Assembly (NCBI GenBank): GCA_003282965.1
Contig: QBYF01000002.1
Coordinates: forward strand, 58,015 to 122,014
Source of the DNA: Pelagibacteraceae bacterium AG-325-E13
GTDB taxonomy: Bacteria > Pseudomonadota > Alphaproteobacteria > Pelagibacterales > Pelagibacteraceae
DNA length: 64,000 nucleotides
Direction: 5' to 3'
Below are positions 42,337-50,829 of this stretch, in pieces. The notes beneath the pieces are model-generated. The model ran no database searches. It worked only from the letters and a program-made list of their open reading frames with translations, and had not been told where the DNA came from. A program made the position numbers and the translations under genes. Each line of letters begins with the position of its first letter. Positions within the stretch are counted from its first letter, which is position 1.

Positions 42337-43406
42337 TGAAAATTAATGGTAAAACTTACAGAACGATTTGGTTTGAGAATAATATAGTAAAAATAATAGA
42401 TCAAACAAAGCTTCCTCATCAATTTGTCATTAAGAATTTAAAAACTGTAAAGGACTCAATAAATGCAATAAAAACGATGGAGGTCAGAGGAGCTCCATTG
42501 ATAGGAGCGACCGCTGCTTATGGATTGGTTTTATCTATTCTCGAAAAAAATGATCTATCTTTTTTAAAAAGATCTAGTGAAGAATTAATACAAGCTAGAC
42601 CTACAGCCATTAATTTAAAGTGGGCAGTAGACAGAATGATGAAAAAATTATCAGGTATTAATAGTAATGAAAATCTAAAAATAGCTCTAGATGAAGCAAA
42701 AACGATTGTAGAGGAAGACGTTACCTTTTGTAAAAATATAGGTTTAAATGGTCTCGAAATAATTGAAGAAATATCAAATAAAAAAAAAGATACTGTAAAC
42801 ATATTAACTCATTGCAACGCTGGATGGCTTGCTACGATCGATTGGGGTACAGCCACTTCTCCGATTTACCATGCATATCAAAAAGGAATTAAAGTACATG
42901 TTTGGGTTGATGAGACAAGACCACGAAACCAAGGCGCTAACTTAACTTCATATGAATTAAATGAAGAGGGGATTCCAAACACTGTAATAACTGATAATGC
43001 GGGCGGTATTTTAATGCAAAGAGGGCAAGTAGATATGTGTATTGTTGGAACCGACAGAACTTTGTCTAATGGAGATGTTTGTAATAAAATCGGAACTTAC
43101 CTGAAGGCTTTATCTGCAAAAGATAATAATGTTCCTTTTTATGTAGCCTTACCGAGTTCAACAATTGATTGGAAAATCAAAGACCACAATCAAATTCCAA
43201 TCGAAGAAAGGAATTCAGAAGAACTGTCGCATGTTGAGGGCATTGATGAAAATAATGAAATGAAAAAGGTGAGAATTTACCCACAGAAAAGCAAGTCATT
43301 AAATCTAGCCTTTGATGTAACACCTGCTAAACTGGTGTCAGGTTTAATTACAGAAAAAGGAATTTGTGAAGCTTCGGAAAAAGGACTGAAGGATTTATTT
43401 AAGTGA
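42336..43406 (+). CDS. mtnA: S-methyl-5-thioribose-1-phosphate isomerase
   Basis: A 356-residue aldose-ketose isomerase of the eIF2B-like MtnA family. It contains MEVRGAPLIGATAAYGL near residue 48, the catalytic Cys in LTHCNAGWLAT near residue 160, DETRPRNQG, and the catalytic Asp in IVGTDRTLSNGD. It produces 5-methylthioribulose-1-phosphate from the MtnP product. It overlaps the next gene by four bases (GTGA). Confidence 0.94.
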   Translation: MKINGKTYRTIWFENNIVKIIDQTKLPHQFVIKNLKTVKDSINAIKTMEVRGAPLIGATAAYGLVLSILEKNDLSFLKRSSEELIQARPTAINLKWAVDRMMKKLSGINSNENLKIALDEAKTIVEEDVTFCKNIGLNGLEIIEEISNKKKDTVNILTHCNAGWLATIDWGTATSPIYHAYQKGIKVHVWVDETRPRNQGANLTSYELNEEGIPNTVITDNAGGILMQRGQVDMCIVGTDRTLSNGDVCNKIGTYLKALSAKDNNVPFYVALPSSTIDWKIKDHNQIPIEERNSEELSHVEGIDENNEMKKVRIYPQKSKSLNLAFDVTPAKLVSGLITEKGICEASEKGLKDLFK

Positions 43407-44047
43407 GTAAATTAAAAGTCGAAGTAATAAAATATTCAAAAAAATTAAATATTACAAATTTATCAGCTTTAAGATCTGGTAATATTTCTGCGAGGGCAAA
43501 ACAAAAGGGAGTCGAAGGTTTTTATATCACTCCATCTGGAAGAAAGTACTCATCTTTAAAACCCAAAGATATTGTATTTGTATCCCTCAAAGGTAAATAT
43601 GATAAGAAAAAGGATAAGCCATCATCGGAATGGAGATTCCATCAAGATATTTATGTGAATAAAAAAGAAGCTAAAGCAATAGTTCATACACATTCTACTT
43701 GCGCGACTGCAGTTTCTACTCATCAAAAAAATATCCCAGCATTTCACTATATGGTTGCAGTAGCAGGAGGTGAGGATATTAAGTGCACTAAATACGCAAC
43801 TTTTGGAACAAAAAATCTCTCAAGAAATATTATTAAAGCTCTTAAAAATAGATCAGCATGTTTGATAGCTAATCATGGTCAAGTAGCTTTTGGGGACAAC
43901 TTAGAAAAAGCTTATGAGCTGGCTCAAGAGATCGAAAATATTTGCCATCAATATATAAATGCCCTAAGAATTGGAATACCTAAGATTCTTTCAACAAAAG
44001 AAATGAAAATAGTTTTAGGTAAATTTAAAAATTATAAAAAAGGATAG
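43403..44047 (+). CDS. Class II aldolase-family protein (methylthioribulose-1-P aldolase or dehydratase)
   Basis: A 214-residue FucA/AraD/MtnB-fold zinc enzyme starting at GTG inside the mtnA stop. Visible parts are the GNISARAK phosphate loop, the catalytic Glu in PSSEWRFH, zinc His residues in IVHTHSTCATAV, and IANHGQVAF. Its place after mtnP and mtnA shows it acts on methylthioribulose-1-phosphate. The family includes the MtnB dehydratase and an Ald2-type aldolase that yields DHAP and a thioaldehyde. No mtnC, mtnD or mtnE genes are nearby, which favours the aldolase shunt. Confidence 0.85.
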   Translation: MSKLKVEVIKYSKKLNITNLSALRSGNISARAKQKGVEGFYITPSGRKYSSLKPKDIVFVSLKGKYDKKKDKPSSEWRFHQDIYVNKKEAKAIVHTHSTCATAVSTHQKNIPAFHYMVAVAGGEDIKCTKYATFGTKNLSRNIIKALKNRSACLIANHGQVAFGDNLEKAYELAQEIENICHQYINALRIGIPKILSTKEMKIVLGKFKNYKKG

Positions 44048-44053
44048 TTTTTA

Positions 44054-45094
44054 ATGATTAAAGTAGGTGAGCACATAACTATAGATTTCTTAGGTGTTAA
44101 AAAAGATTATTCACCAGAGTTTTACGAAAAAGTAATTTATAAAATTGCTAAAGCTGCGAAAGTCGAAATTTTAAATGTTTCTTCTCACAAATTTGAACCC
44201 CAAGGCTTTACATTAGTAGCTTTATTAGCAGAAAGTCACTTTAGCTTTCACACATTTCCAGAAAGAAGTGTAATTAGTTTTGATTTCTTTACATGTGGTA
44301 AAGTTAATCCAAAAGTCGCCCTTAAAATACTTAGAAAAGAAATCGATCACACTAGAGTAGTTACTCATGCATTTGATAGAAGTAGCGTAGGTTTATATGA
44401 TGATATTTATAGTACTCCTGGTCAAAAGAAATTTTATGTTGTTAAAGATGTTTTAGAAAAATTTACTTCCAAAGTAGGTCAGTTTGTAGAAATAATGGAT
44501 CTAGAGGAATTTGGACATGCTTTATTTATTGATCATGAAATACAAGTCGCTGAAAAAGACGAAAAAATCTATAGCTCAAATTTTTTTAAATCAAGTCACG
44601 ATCTGAGCAAAAAAAATGATAATGTCGCTATTATAGGAGGGGGAGACGGTGGTGTAGCCCGCGCTTGTTTAGAAAATAATTCTAATTATATAGATTGGTT
44701 TGAACTAGATCCTGAAATTGTGGATGTATGTTACCGTCACCTACCTAAAGTTTGCTCTAAAGTAAAAAAAAGTAACAAAGTTAAAACTTTTTGGGGAGAT
44801 GCATTTAAAAGCATTAAAGAAATAGAAGACTCAAAATATGATAAAATTTTTGTAGACTTAAATGATGATCAATATTGCATAGACTTAGCAAGAAAGAATA
44901 TGAAAGGACTTAAAAGAATTCTTAAAAAAGGTGGTATCATTACAGCACAAGTAGGCAGCAAGGATAAAAAACCTAAACAGGTGGAAAATTGGTGCAAAGT
45001 ACTTGATAAAAGTTTTGGAAACGTGAAAGTTTCAGGCGCGTACATACCAAGTTTTGACTGTAATTGGAATTTTGCTTCATCTATAATGAAGTAA
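44054..45094 (+). CDS. Fused S-adenosylmethionine decarboxylase-spermidine synthase
   Basis: A 346-residue two-domain polyamine enzyme. Residues 1-125 are a SpeH/SpeD-type AdoMet decarboxylase. ESHFSFHTFPE gives the pyruvoyl-forming Ser61 with His66, and FFTCG gives Cys81, equivalent to the Thermotoga Ser63/His68/Cys83 set. Residues from about 130 form a spermidine synthase with IIGGGDGGVARACL near residue 195 and WFELDPEIVDVC. The fusion channels decarboxylated AdoMet to aminopropyl transfer and releases MTA, which the upstream mtnP-mtnA-aldolase genes process. It is seven bases downstream of them. Such fusions are known but uncommon. Confidence 0.9.
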   Translation: MIKVGEHITIDFLGVKKDYSPEFYEKVIYKIAKAAKVEILNVSSHKFEPQGFTLVALLAESHFSFHTFPERSVISFDFFTCGKVNPKVALKILRKEIDHTRVVTHAFDRSSVGLYDDIYSTPGQKKFYVVKDVLEKFTSKVGQFVEIMDLEEFGHALFIDHEIQVAEKDEKIYSSNFFKSSHDLSKKNDNVAIIGGGDGGVARACLENNSNYIDWFELDPEIVDVCYRHLPKVCSKVKKSNKVKTFWGDAFKSIKEIEDSKYDKIFVDLNDDQYCIDLARKNMKGLKRILKKGGIITAQVGSKDKKPKQVENWCKVLDKSFGNVKVSGAYIPSFDCNWNFASSIMK

Positions 45095-45891
45095 TGTTTC
45101 GAGTTTCCTGTATTCAGCTTTGTTCAAGTGATAATACTAAACATAACTTAAAAAGAACAAAACAGCTTATAATTAAAGCTGTTAAACAAAAATCTGATTT
45201 TATTTTAACTCCAGAAGTTTCATCTAAAATATCTTTAGATAAAAAAAAACTTTTACAATCCACAACTACCATGGAGAAAGACTCCTACTTAAATGGAATT
45301 AGATATTTAGCTAAAAAATACAAAAAATGGATATTAATTGGTTCACTAATTATTAAAAAAAGTAGAAATAAATTAGTCAACAGATCAATTTTGATTTCTC
45401 CAAAAGGAAAAATAAATTGTTACTATGATAAAATCCATATGTATGATGCAATATTAAGCAAAAAAGAAAAATATTTTGAGTCAAAGCTATTTCAATCGGG
45501 CAATAAAATTAAAATTACCAAATTACCTTGGGGCAAATTAGGTCTTTCAATTTGTTATGATTTAAGATTTCCTGGAATGTATAAAAAGATGTCAAAGAGG
45601 GGAGCAATATTTATAAGTGTTCCTTCTGCGTTCACTGAAACAACAGGCAGGAAACACTGGCATACTCTTTTAAAAGCAAGAGCTATTGAAAATTTTTCAT
45701 ATGTTTTTGCACCAGGTCAAGGCGGCAAACATTGCAATGGTAGAAAAACTTACGGCCATTCATTAATAGTTTCACCAGATGGAAAAATTTTAAAAGAACT
45801 TGGAAAAAAAGAAGGTGTTATAACTACAACAATTAATCCTAAATTAGTAAAAAATCTCAGGAGAACAATTCCAAGTGTAAATTTTGATTAG
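45094..45891 (+). CDS. Carbon-nitrogen hydrolase (nitrilase superfamily, Nit-like amidase)
   Basis: I place the start at 45094, overlapping the previous stop as TAATG, because MFRVSCIQLCSSDN is the normal first strand of the family; the track start is ten residues upstream. The Glu-Lys-Cys triad is in LTPEVS, YDKIHMYD and LSICYDLRFP. The 265-residue length suits Nit1/Nit2-type omega-amidases, such as deaminated glutathione amidase. A role in polyamine or methionine side-product repair is possible but only inferred. Its stop overlaps the convergent DUF6165 gene by four bases. Confidence 0.86.
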   Translation: MFRVSCIQLCSSDNTKHNLKRTKQLIIKAVKQKSDFILTPEVSSKISLDKKKLLQSTTTMEKDSYLNGIRYLAKKYKKWILIGSLIIKKSRNKLVNRSILISPKGKINCYYDKIHMYDAILSKKEKYFESKLFQSGNKIKITKLPWGKLGLSICYDLRFPGMYKKMSKRGAIFISVPSAFTETTGRKHWHTLLKARAIENFSYVFAPGQGGKHCNGRKTYGHSLIVSPDGKILKELGKKEGVITTTINPKLVKNLRRTIPSVNFD

Positions 45892-46283
45892 AAATGAGAT
45901 TTTACTTCTTTAATATTAGAACCTAATATCTCATTTATTTTCAATTTAATCTTAGCTCTTTCATCATTAAATCTATAAACATTTCTTGCTAGTTCAATAA
46001 AAATTTTTCCAAAATCATTATTTTTTTCTGCTGTTCTTTTACCGTCCTCTATATCCCACAGCTTTAAATTGATCTCTTTAAGTTGATCTTTAAAAGTCAG
46101 TATCTTAGATTTTTCTAAAATAAATTTGTCCATAGTATTATTCAATGAATTTAACTCTTTATCTATTTCTTTTAATTTATTTTCATCGGAAATTTTATTT
46201 TTTTTGATTTCTAAAATGGTTATTTTATCAACTAATTCTCCAGCTGAAATTTCTGCCAATATTTTGTCTAATTTTGTATTCAT
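45888..46283 (-). CDS. DUF6165-like protein
   Basis: A 131-residue, strongly charged helical protein with ISAGELVDKITILEIKKNKI at the start and NVYRFNDERAKIKLKINEILGS at the end, which I associate with DUF6165. It has no signal or membrane segment. Members occur beside glycosyltransferase genes, as here with GT9 directly divergent. Function is unknown. Confidence 0.75.
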   Translation of the reverse strand: MNTKLDKILAEISAGELVDKITILEIKKNKISDENKLKEIDKELNSLNNTMDKFILEKSKILTFKDQLKEINLKLWDIEDGKRTAEKNNDFGKIFIELARNVYRFNDERAKIKLKINEILGSNIKEVKSHF

Positions 46284-46331
46284 AATATAATTTTAGTTTA
46301 TACTAATTAATAAATATACTCGGATTTAATA

Positions 46332-47264
46332 ATGTCAAACATATTAATAATAAAACATGGTTCTCTTGGAGATTTAATTCAAGCCAATGGAGCTATTAAA
46401 GATATTAAAGAATTTTATAGTAATAGAAAAGTTTTCTTATTGACCTCTAGACCATATTCACTATTCATGTCTGAGTGCCCATATATAGATGGAGTTATTA
46501 TTGATAAGAAATTACCTCGATGGAATCTATTTTATCTATATAACTTGAAAAAATCATTATCTAAGTATCAATTTTCTAAGGTGTTTGATTTACAAAATTC
46601 TAGGAGAACAAGATTCTACAAAAACTTTATTCTAAAAAATTTAGACTGGTCTTCTTCCTTAACTACTTTAGAGTCGGGGCAAAGTAAAAAAGATTTTGAT
46701 GATTATCCTGTTTTAGATCGCATGGAGTTACAACTTAAAAAAAGTAGTATACCTACTAACAATGTAAAAAATGTAGATTTAAGTTGGGCTTACGAAGATC
46801 TATCAAAAATTATCAAGCAGTATACTAATAGAGACTACATTCTAATCTTTCCATTTTGTTCAAAAAAACATCAAAATAAAAAATGGCCCTTCTTTAAAGA
46901 TTTGATTTCTCAAATGAGAAGAGAATATAAAAATAATTATTCAGTTTTAGTTGCTCCTGGCCCTAATGAACTGACAGAAGCGAAAGAACTGAATGCAAAT
47001 GTAGTTTTGAATGAAGGAAATCCTATAAATATTAAAATGTTAATTTCTTTGATAAAAGGAGCAAAATTTATTGTGTCAAACGACACTGGCCCAGCTCATA
47101 TTGCATCTCATTTAAAAAAAAATGGATTAGTTCTATTTGGAAGCCATACAACAGCTAAAAAAGTAAGTTTAGGAAATGAAAATTTTAAAGCAATAAGTGT
47201 GGAGAAATTATCTAATTTGAAAGTGAACACAGTTATAGGAGAGATTCGAGATAAATTAAATTAG
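46332..47264 (+). CDS. Glycosyltransferase family 9 (heptosyltransferase-like)
   Basis: A 310-residue GT-B enzyme with ILIIKHGSLGDLIQANGAIKD at the N terminus, VFDLQNSRRT, a central LIFPFCSKKHQNKKWP and the donor-site VSNDTGPAHIASHL. These are typical of ADP-heptose:LPS heptosyltransferases. The acceptor is presumably LPS core. It meets the convergent GT4 gene with a 9-base overlap. Confidence 0.87.
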   Translation: MSNILIIKHGSLGDLIQANGAIKDIKEFYSNRKVFLLTSRPYSLFMSECPYIDGVIIDKKLPRWNLFYLYNLKKSLSKYQFSKVFDLQNSRRTRFYKNFILKNLDWSSSLTTLESGQSKKDFDDYPVLDRMELQLKKSSIPTNNVKNVDLSWAYEDLSKIIKQYTNRDYILIFPFCSKKHQNKKWPFFKDLISQMRREYKNNYSVLVAPGPNELTEAKELNANVVLNEGNPINIKMLISLIKGAKFIVSNDTGPAHIASHLKKNGLVLFGSHTTAKKVSLGNENFKAISVEKLSNLKVNTVIGEIRDKLN

Positions 47265-48347
47265 CTCAATGTATTTTTTAATAATTTTGTTCCAACTAAA
47301 GTTTTTTGAGAATTCTAAAGCGTTAGCACCTAGTTTTTTATAATTATCATTGTCTAAAATTTTTAATAATGTTTCATAAAGATTATTTAGATCGTTACCA
47401 TCGCAAAGATAACCTGTTTTACCTTCCAGGACTGCGTCTGCTTCACCACCAAACTTTCCAGCAATCGAGGGTTTTCCATAGGATGCAGCTTCAATAAAAG
47501 TAATTCCAAAACCCTCTACAGATTTTTTATAAATAACAGATGGCATTATGAATATATCTGATTTTTCTAGCAAACCTATCTTTTCTTGTTCAGTACTTTT
47601 ATAAATAAATCTTACTTGATCTATTAAGCCAAGTTCCTTACTAAGTTTTTCCAAGTTGCTTTTTTCATCTCCATCTCCAATTGAAACATATTTTAGTTTA
47701 GGAAATTTAGGTAAAAGATTTTTAATAGTCATTAAAACATTTTTATGACTTTTCCTCCCATCTAGTCTTGAAACTGTAATTAGTTTTGGAAAAGCATCTG
47801 TAAAAATATTTTCAGCAAATTTTTTACCTTCTTCATTGACTTGAATAGGATAATTACAGCCAGGATTAATGACTTTGATATTTTTATTTTTATAACCTAA
47901 TTTTGTTGCAAGATTTTTTGTAAAATCTGAATTTGCAATTATAAAATTTGCTTTATTTAAAGCACTAATCATTCTTTTATTTAATGATGACTCAATCGGG
48001 TGATTAATTTCTTTTGAATGTATGAGACAAAAAGATTTTGTTCTATCTAATGTAGAGAGCTCTATATTTTCTAAACTTTTCCAATGATCAAAAAAAACAG
48101 CTCTTATATCATTATCTTTTATAAATTCTTTTACTAGATTAGCTTTTCTATATTTTTTAAAAATTTTAAAACCCGAAATTCTTTGTATATCCAATTTAGA
48201 ATTTAAGTCGTAATTTTCAGAGTTTTCAAAACTGTCAGCAAAAACTTTTACTGGGCCATGATTAAGAAGAGCGTTAGATAAACCTTCCATTAAGTTTTGA
48301 ATTCCACCAACATCAGGAGGAAAATTTCTAGTAGAAATTAAAAACAT
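47256..48347 (-). CDS. Glycosyltransferase family 4 protein
   Basis: A 363-residue retaining GT-B enzyme. It shows STRNFPPDVGGIQNLMEGL at the start, VSRLDGRKSHKNVL at the hinge, IFIMPSVI, and the E-x7-E donor region EGFGITFIEAASYGKPSIAG near residue 280. Envelope polysaccharide synthesis is likely. It starts directly at the stop of the thioredoxin-like gene. Confidence 0.86.
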   Translation of the reverse strand: MFLISTRNFPPDVGGIQNLMEGLSNALLNHGPVKVFADSFENSENYDLNSKLDIQRISGFKIFKKYRKANLVKEFIKDNDIRAVFFDHWKSLENIELSTLDRTKSFCLIHSKEINHPIESSLNKRMISALNKANFIIANSDFTKNLATKLGYKNKNIKVINPGCNYPIQVNEEGKKFAENIFTDAFPKLITVSRLDGRKSHKNVLMTIKNLLPKFPKLKYVSIGDGDEKSNLEKLSKELGLIDQVRFIYKSTEQEKIGLLEKSDIFIMPSVIYKKSVEGFGITFIEAASYGKPSIAGKFGGEADAVLEGKTGYLCDGNDLNNLYETLLKILDNDNYKKLGANALEFSKNFSWNKIIKKYIELI

Positions 48348-48904
48348 TATTTAAACCATTTAATATTACAACCCATACTTGGAATTTGTTCTACCGGACC
48401 TTTTTGTGTTTTGGAAATCATTTCCATAGCTCCTTTTAGATCACTATCTCCATCTCTTACGGGCTTTAAATTTTTAAGCTCTCTAATTCTTCCTCTATAT
48501 TGAAGTTCTAGATTTTTATTGTAACCAAAAAAATCAGGTGTACATACAGCTCCATATTTTTTTGCGACTTCTTGTGTTTCATCAATTAAATAATCTAAAT
48601 CTTCAAAATTATTATCTTTTGCAAATTGAATCATATTATCAAAGGAGTCTTCTGGATAATTTTTTGTATCATTTGACATGATAGCAACTGAATTAATTCC
48701 ATCATTTCTTAAATTTTTACAATCCTCAACTAAGTCTTTAATAATAGCTTTAACATACGGACAGTGATTACATATGAACATTATTAAAGTTCCATTTGTT
48801 CCCTTTATATTTTCAAGAGAAACTAATTCATTATTTATAGATTTGAGTTTAAAATCCTCTGCTTTTTTACCGAAGTCGCAGATTGGTGTTTTAGTTAAAG
48901 ACAT
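48347..48904 (-). CDS. Thioredoxin-fold protein (AhpC/TSA-like)
   Basis: A 185-residue protein with FICNHCPYVKAI near residue 43 holding a CxxC pair in the thioredoxin-fold active-site position, then a cis-Pro-type AVCTPDFFGYN near residue 120. There is no signal peptide, so it is cytoplasmic. The family is a common thioredoxin/peroxiredoxin-like group with no defined substrate. It is divergent from the gamma-carbonic-anhydrase gene. Confidence 0.84.
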   Translation of the reverse strand: MSLTKTPICDFGKKAEDFKLKSINNELVSLENIKGTNGTLIMFICNHCPYVKAIIKDLVEDCKNLRNDGINSVAIMSNDTKNYPEDSFDNMIQFAKDNNFEDLDYLIDETQEVAKKYGAVCTPDFFGYNKNLELQYRGRIRELKNLKPVRDGDSDLKGAMEMISKTQKGPVEQIPSMGCNIKWFK

Positions 48905-48945
48905 AATATATTATAAGAGTTATAAATTAATTATACAGCAATTTT

Positions 48946-49449
48946 ATGATTTACGATTTTGAAGGCAAAACACCTAAACTAGACCCAAACAGTTGGGTTG
49001 CACCAAATGCTGTAGTAATCGGAAACGTAGATTTAAAAAAGGATTCGAATATTTGGTTTAACGTAACGCTTAGAGGCGATGTAGAAACTATTACAATAGG
49101 AGAGGGATCAAATATTCAAGATGGTAGCGTGGTACACACTGATCCTGGTTGTCCAGCTATCATAGGAAAGAATGTTACTGTGGGCCACTTAGTAATGCTT
49201 CATGGATGCGTTATAGAAGATGATTGTTTAATAGGAATTGGTAGCACAATTTTAAATAAAGCTAAGATTGGAAAAAATTCTATTATAGGAGCTAATGCTC
49301 TTGTCACAGAAAATAAAGTAATACCTGAGAGATCTTTAGTTCTTGGAAGCCCAGGAAAAATTGTAAGACAAGTTACAGACGAAGAAATAAAAGGTATTAA
49401 AGAAAATGCTGAACATTATGTTGCAAATTATAAAAAATATAAGAAATAG
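48946..49449 (+). CDS. Gamma-carbonic anhydrase-family protein
   Basis: A 167-residue left-handed beta-helix protein with hexapeptide repeats. The zinc-ligand region is present in VVHTDPG and VGHLVMLHGC, and the RGDVETITIG segment is typical. The C terminus forms a short helix. Many members lack demonstrated carbonic anhydrase activity and may act as transferase-fold enzymes or assembly factors. The ORF overlaps the start of the polysaccharide-lyase-like gene. Confidence 0.87.
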   Translation: MIYDFEGKTPKLDPNSWVAPNAVVIGNVDLKKDSNIWFNVTLRGDVETITIGEGSNIQDGSVVHTDPGCPAIIGKNVTVGHLVMLHGCVIEDDCLIGIGSTILNKAKIGKNSIIGANALVTENKVIPERSLVLGSPGKIVRQVTDEEIKGIKENAEHYVANYKKYKK

Positions 49450-50230
49450 TTTTTTTATTTTAATTCTAATTTGTCCAAATGTTTTCGCCAAAGAAATTAC
49501 AAATTTATCTTGGAATAAAAGTGTATATGTTGGAAAAAAACTTTCTAATTTCAGGGAAACAGTCAAATCTCCAGCTTTAGGAAAAGAAGCGTGGAAAATC
49601 ACATTACTACCTAAAGATTGTGGTCGAGATAGAGAAGGAGATTATTCAGATTGTAAAAACAATGGTAGAGATCCTGTAGTTGGTCACGGAGGAGGAGATA
49701 GAGCAAGAAGTGAGTACTCTTCATCAGAGAAATTTAGAGGTGAGAAGTGGCATTCAGTTAGTATATTTATTCCAAATGATTTTAAAAGTGTAGAACCTGT
49801 AAGCACTTCCTTTTTTCAAATATATGAGAAAGGAGAGGGTCCAAGATTAATGTTAAGACCAAAGTATGGTGTTTTATCACCTAGATATTACCCAGTAAAT
49901 GGCATGGACTCTGCAGGAGTTGTGTATAAAAGACTTAGGATTAAAAACATGAAAGGAAAATGGACAACAATTTTATTTCATACAAAAATGTCTAAAGATC
50001 CCAAAAAAGGATTTATGAAAATGTATGTAGACGATATTCTTTACAATGTTTTTGAAGGAAGAACTAGTTTTGGTGGAGAGCACTACAATAAATTTGGAAT
50101 ATATCACAGTTGGATTAGCAGATGGAATGAAACGTTTAATGGTCAGTATCCTAAACAAGTTGTTTATTATGACAACCTTTTCAGAACAAATAAAAAAGAA
50201 AAACTTTTAAAACTAATTCAAAAAAACTAG
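49418..50230 (+). CDS. Secreted polysaccharide-lyase-like protein (heparin lyase I-like)
   Basis: The start at MLQIIKNIRNSFFILILICPNVFAKE gives a clean signal peptide; the track start is four codons earlier. The mature part resembles the Polysacc_lyase_I (heparin lyase I-like) beta-jelly roll, with GDRARSEYSSS, WHSVSIFIP near residue 110, SFFQIYEK, a central MKGKWTTILFHTKMS, and the end FGIYHSWISRWNE. This resembles bacterial glucuronan or alginate lyase-like proteins. It overlaps the preceding gene by 32 bases. Substrate unknown; phytoplankton polysaccharide or the cell's own glycan are possibilities. Confidence 0.75.
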   Translation: MLQIIKNIRNSFFILILICPNVFAKEITNLSWNKSVYVGKKLSNFRETVKSPALGKEAWKITLLPKDCGRDREGDYSDCKNNGRDPVVGHGGGDRARSEYSSSEKFRGEKWHSVSIFIPNDFKSVEPVSTSFFQIYEKGEGPRLMLRPKYGVLSPRYYPVNGMDSAGVVYKRLRIKNMKGKWTTILFHTKMSKDPKKGFMKMYVDDILYNVFEGRTSFGGEHYNKFGIYHSWISRWNETFNGQYPKQVVYYDNLFRTNKKEKLLKLIQKN

Positions 50231-50826
50231 GGGACTAACCAGTTTTGTTTCTTATTTTCTATATCAAAAATAGCTCTACGGTGACCTTTAGCAGCCAAGT
50301 ATAGCCATTCAATAGATTTAATATTACATTTAATAACTGTAAAATTATCATAACCTTTTTCACTTTGCTCCATCGTATAATCAAAATCCTCTAATTTTGA
50401 AATCATACCCGACGTCGGCTTGCCTGAAACAGAACCAGGCGCATCATCTGTAAGGTAACATCGTCTACTGATGTGTTGAGTTTTTTTCCAAGAATCTTCA
50501 GACACTGAATTTTTATTATTAATTTCACAAATGACTTTTACTCTTAATTGAATTTTTTCCTCCTTATCGTAAAAAACTAAAGAGGCATTTTTATTTTTCT
50601 TAAGAATATCTACTTTTGGAGATCTAAGATCAGTATGAAATTGTAATACATTATTTTCTTTATCTGACTTTCTTAAAACTACTATTCTCCCATCGATATT
50701 ATTTTGATCAGCACAAATAAAAACTGGTATTCTAAAAGGTGAACTTCTATTTGTTACAGCATCATCCAACATGGACCACAACTTTTTTTGAATTTCCTCA
50801 AAATTTTCGTAGTACGCTGGTTGCAT
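50227..50826 (-). CDS. Pyridoxamine 5'-phosphate oxidase-family flavoprotein
   Basis: A 199-residue split-barrel FMN-binding protein of the Alr4036-like branch. RIVVLRKSDKENNVLQFHTDLRSPKVDIL near residue 50 matches the FMN site, and the C terminus IEWLYLAAKGHRRAIFD corresponds to the family end. It is probably an FMN oxidoreductase with unknown substrate rather than PdxH. It follows the hydroxyacid dehydrogenase gene by three bases. Confidence 0.82.
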   Translation of the reverse strand: MQPAYYENFEEIQKKLWSMLDDAVTNRSSPFRIPVFICADQNNIDGRIVVLRKSDKENNVLQFHTDLRSPKVDILKKNKNASLVFYDKEEKIQLRVKVICEINNKNSVSEDSWKKTQHISRRCYLTDDAPGSVSGKPTSGMISKLEDFDYTMEQSEKGYDNFTVIKCNIKSIEWLYLAAKGHRRAIFDIENKKQNWLVP

Positions 50827-50829
50827 ACT

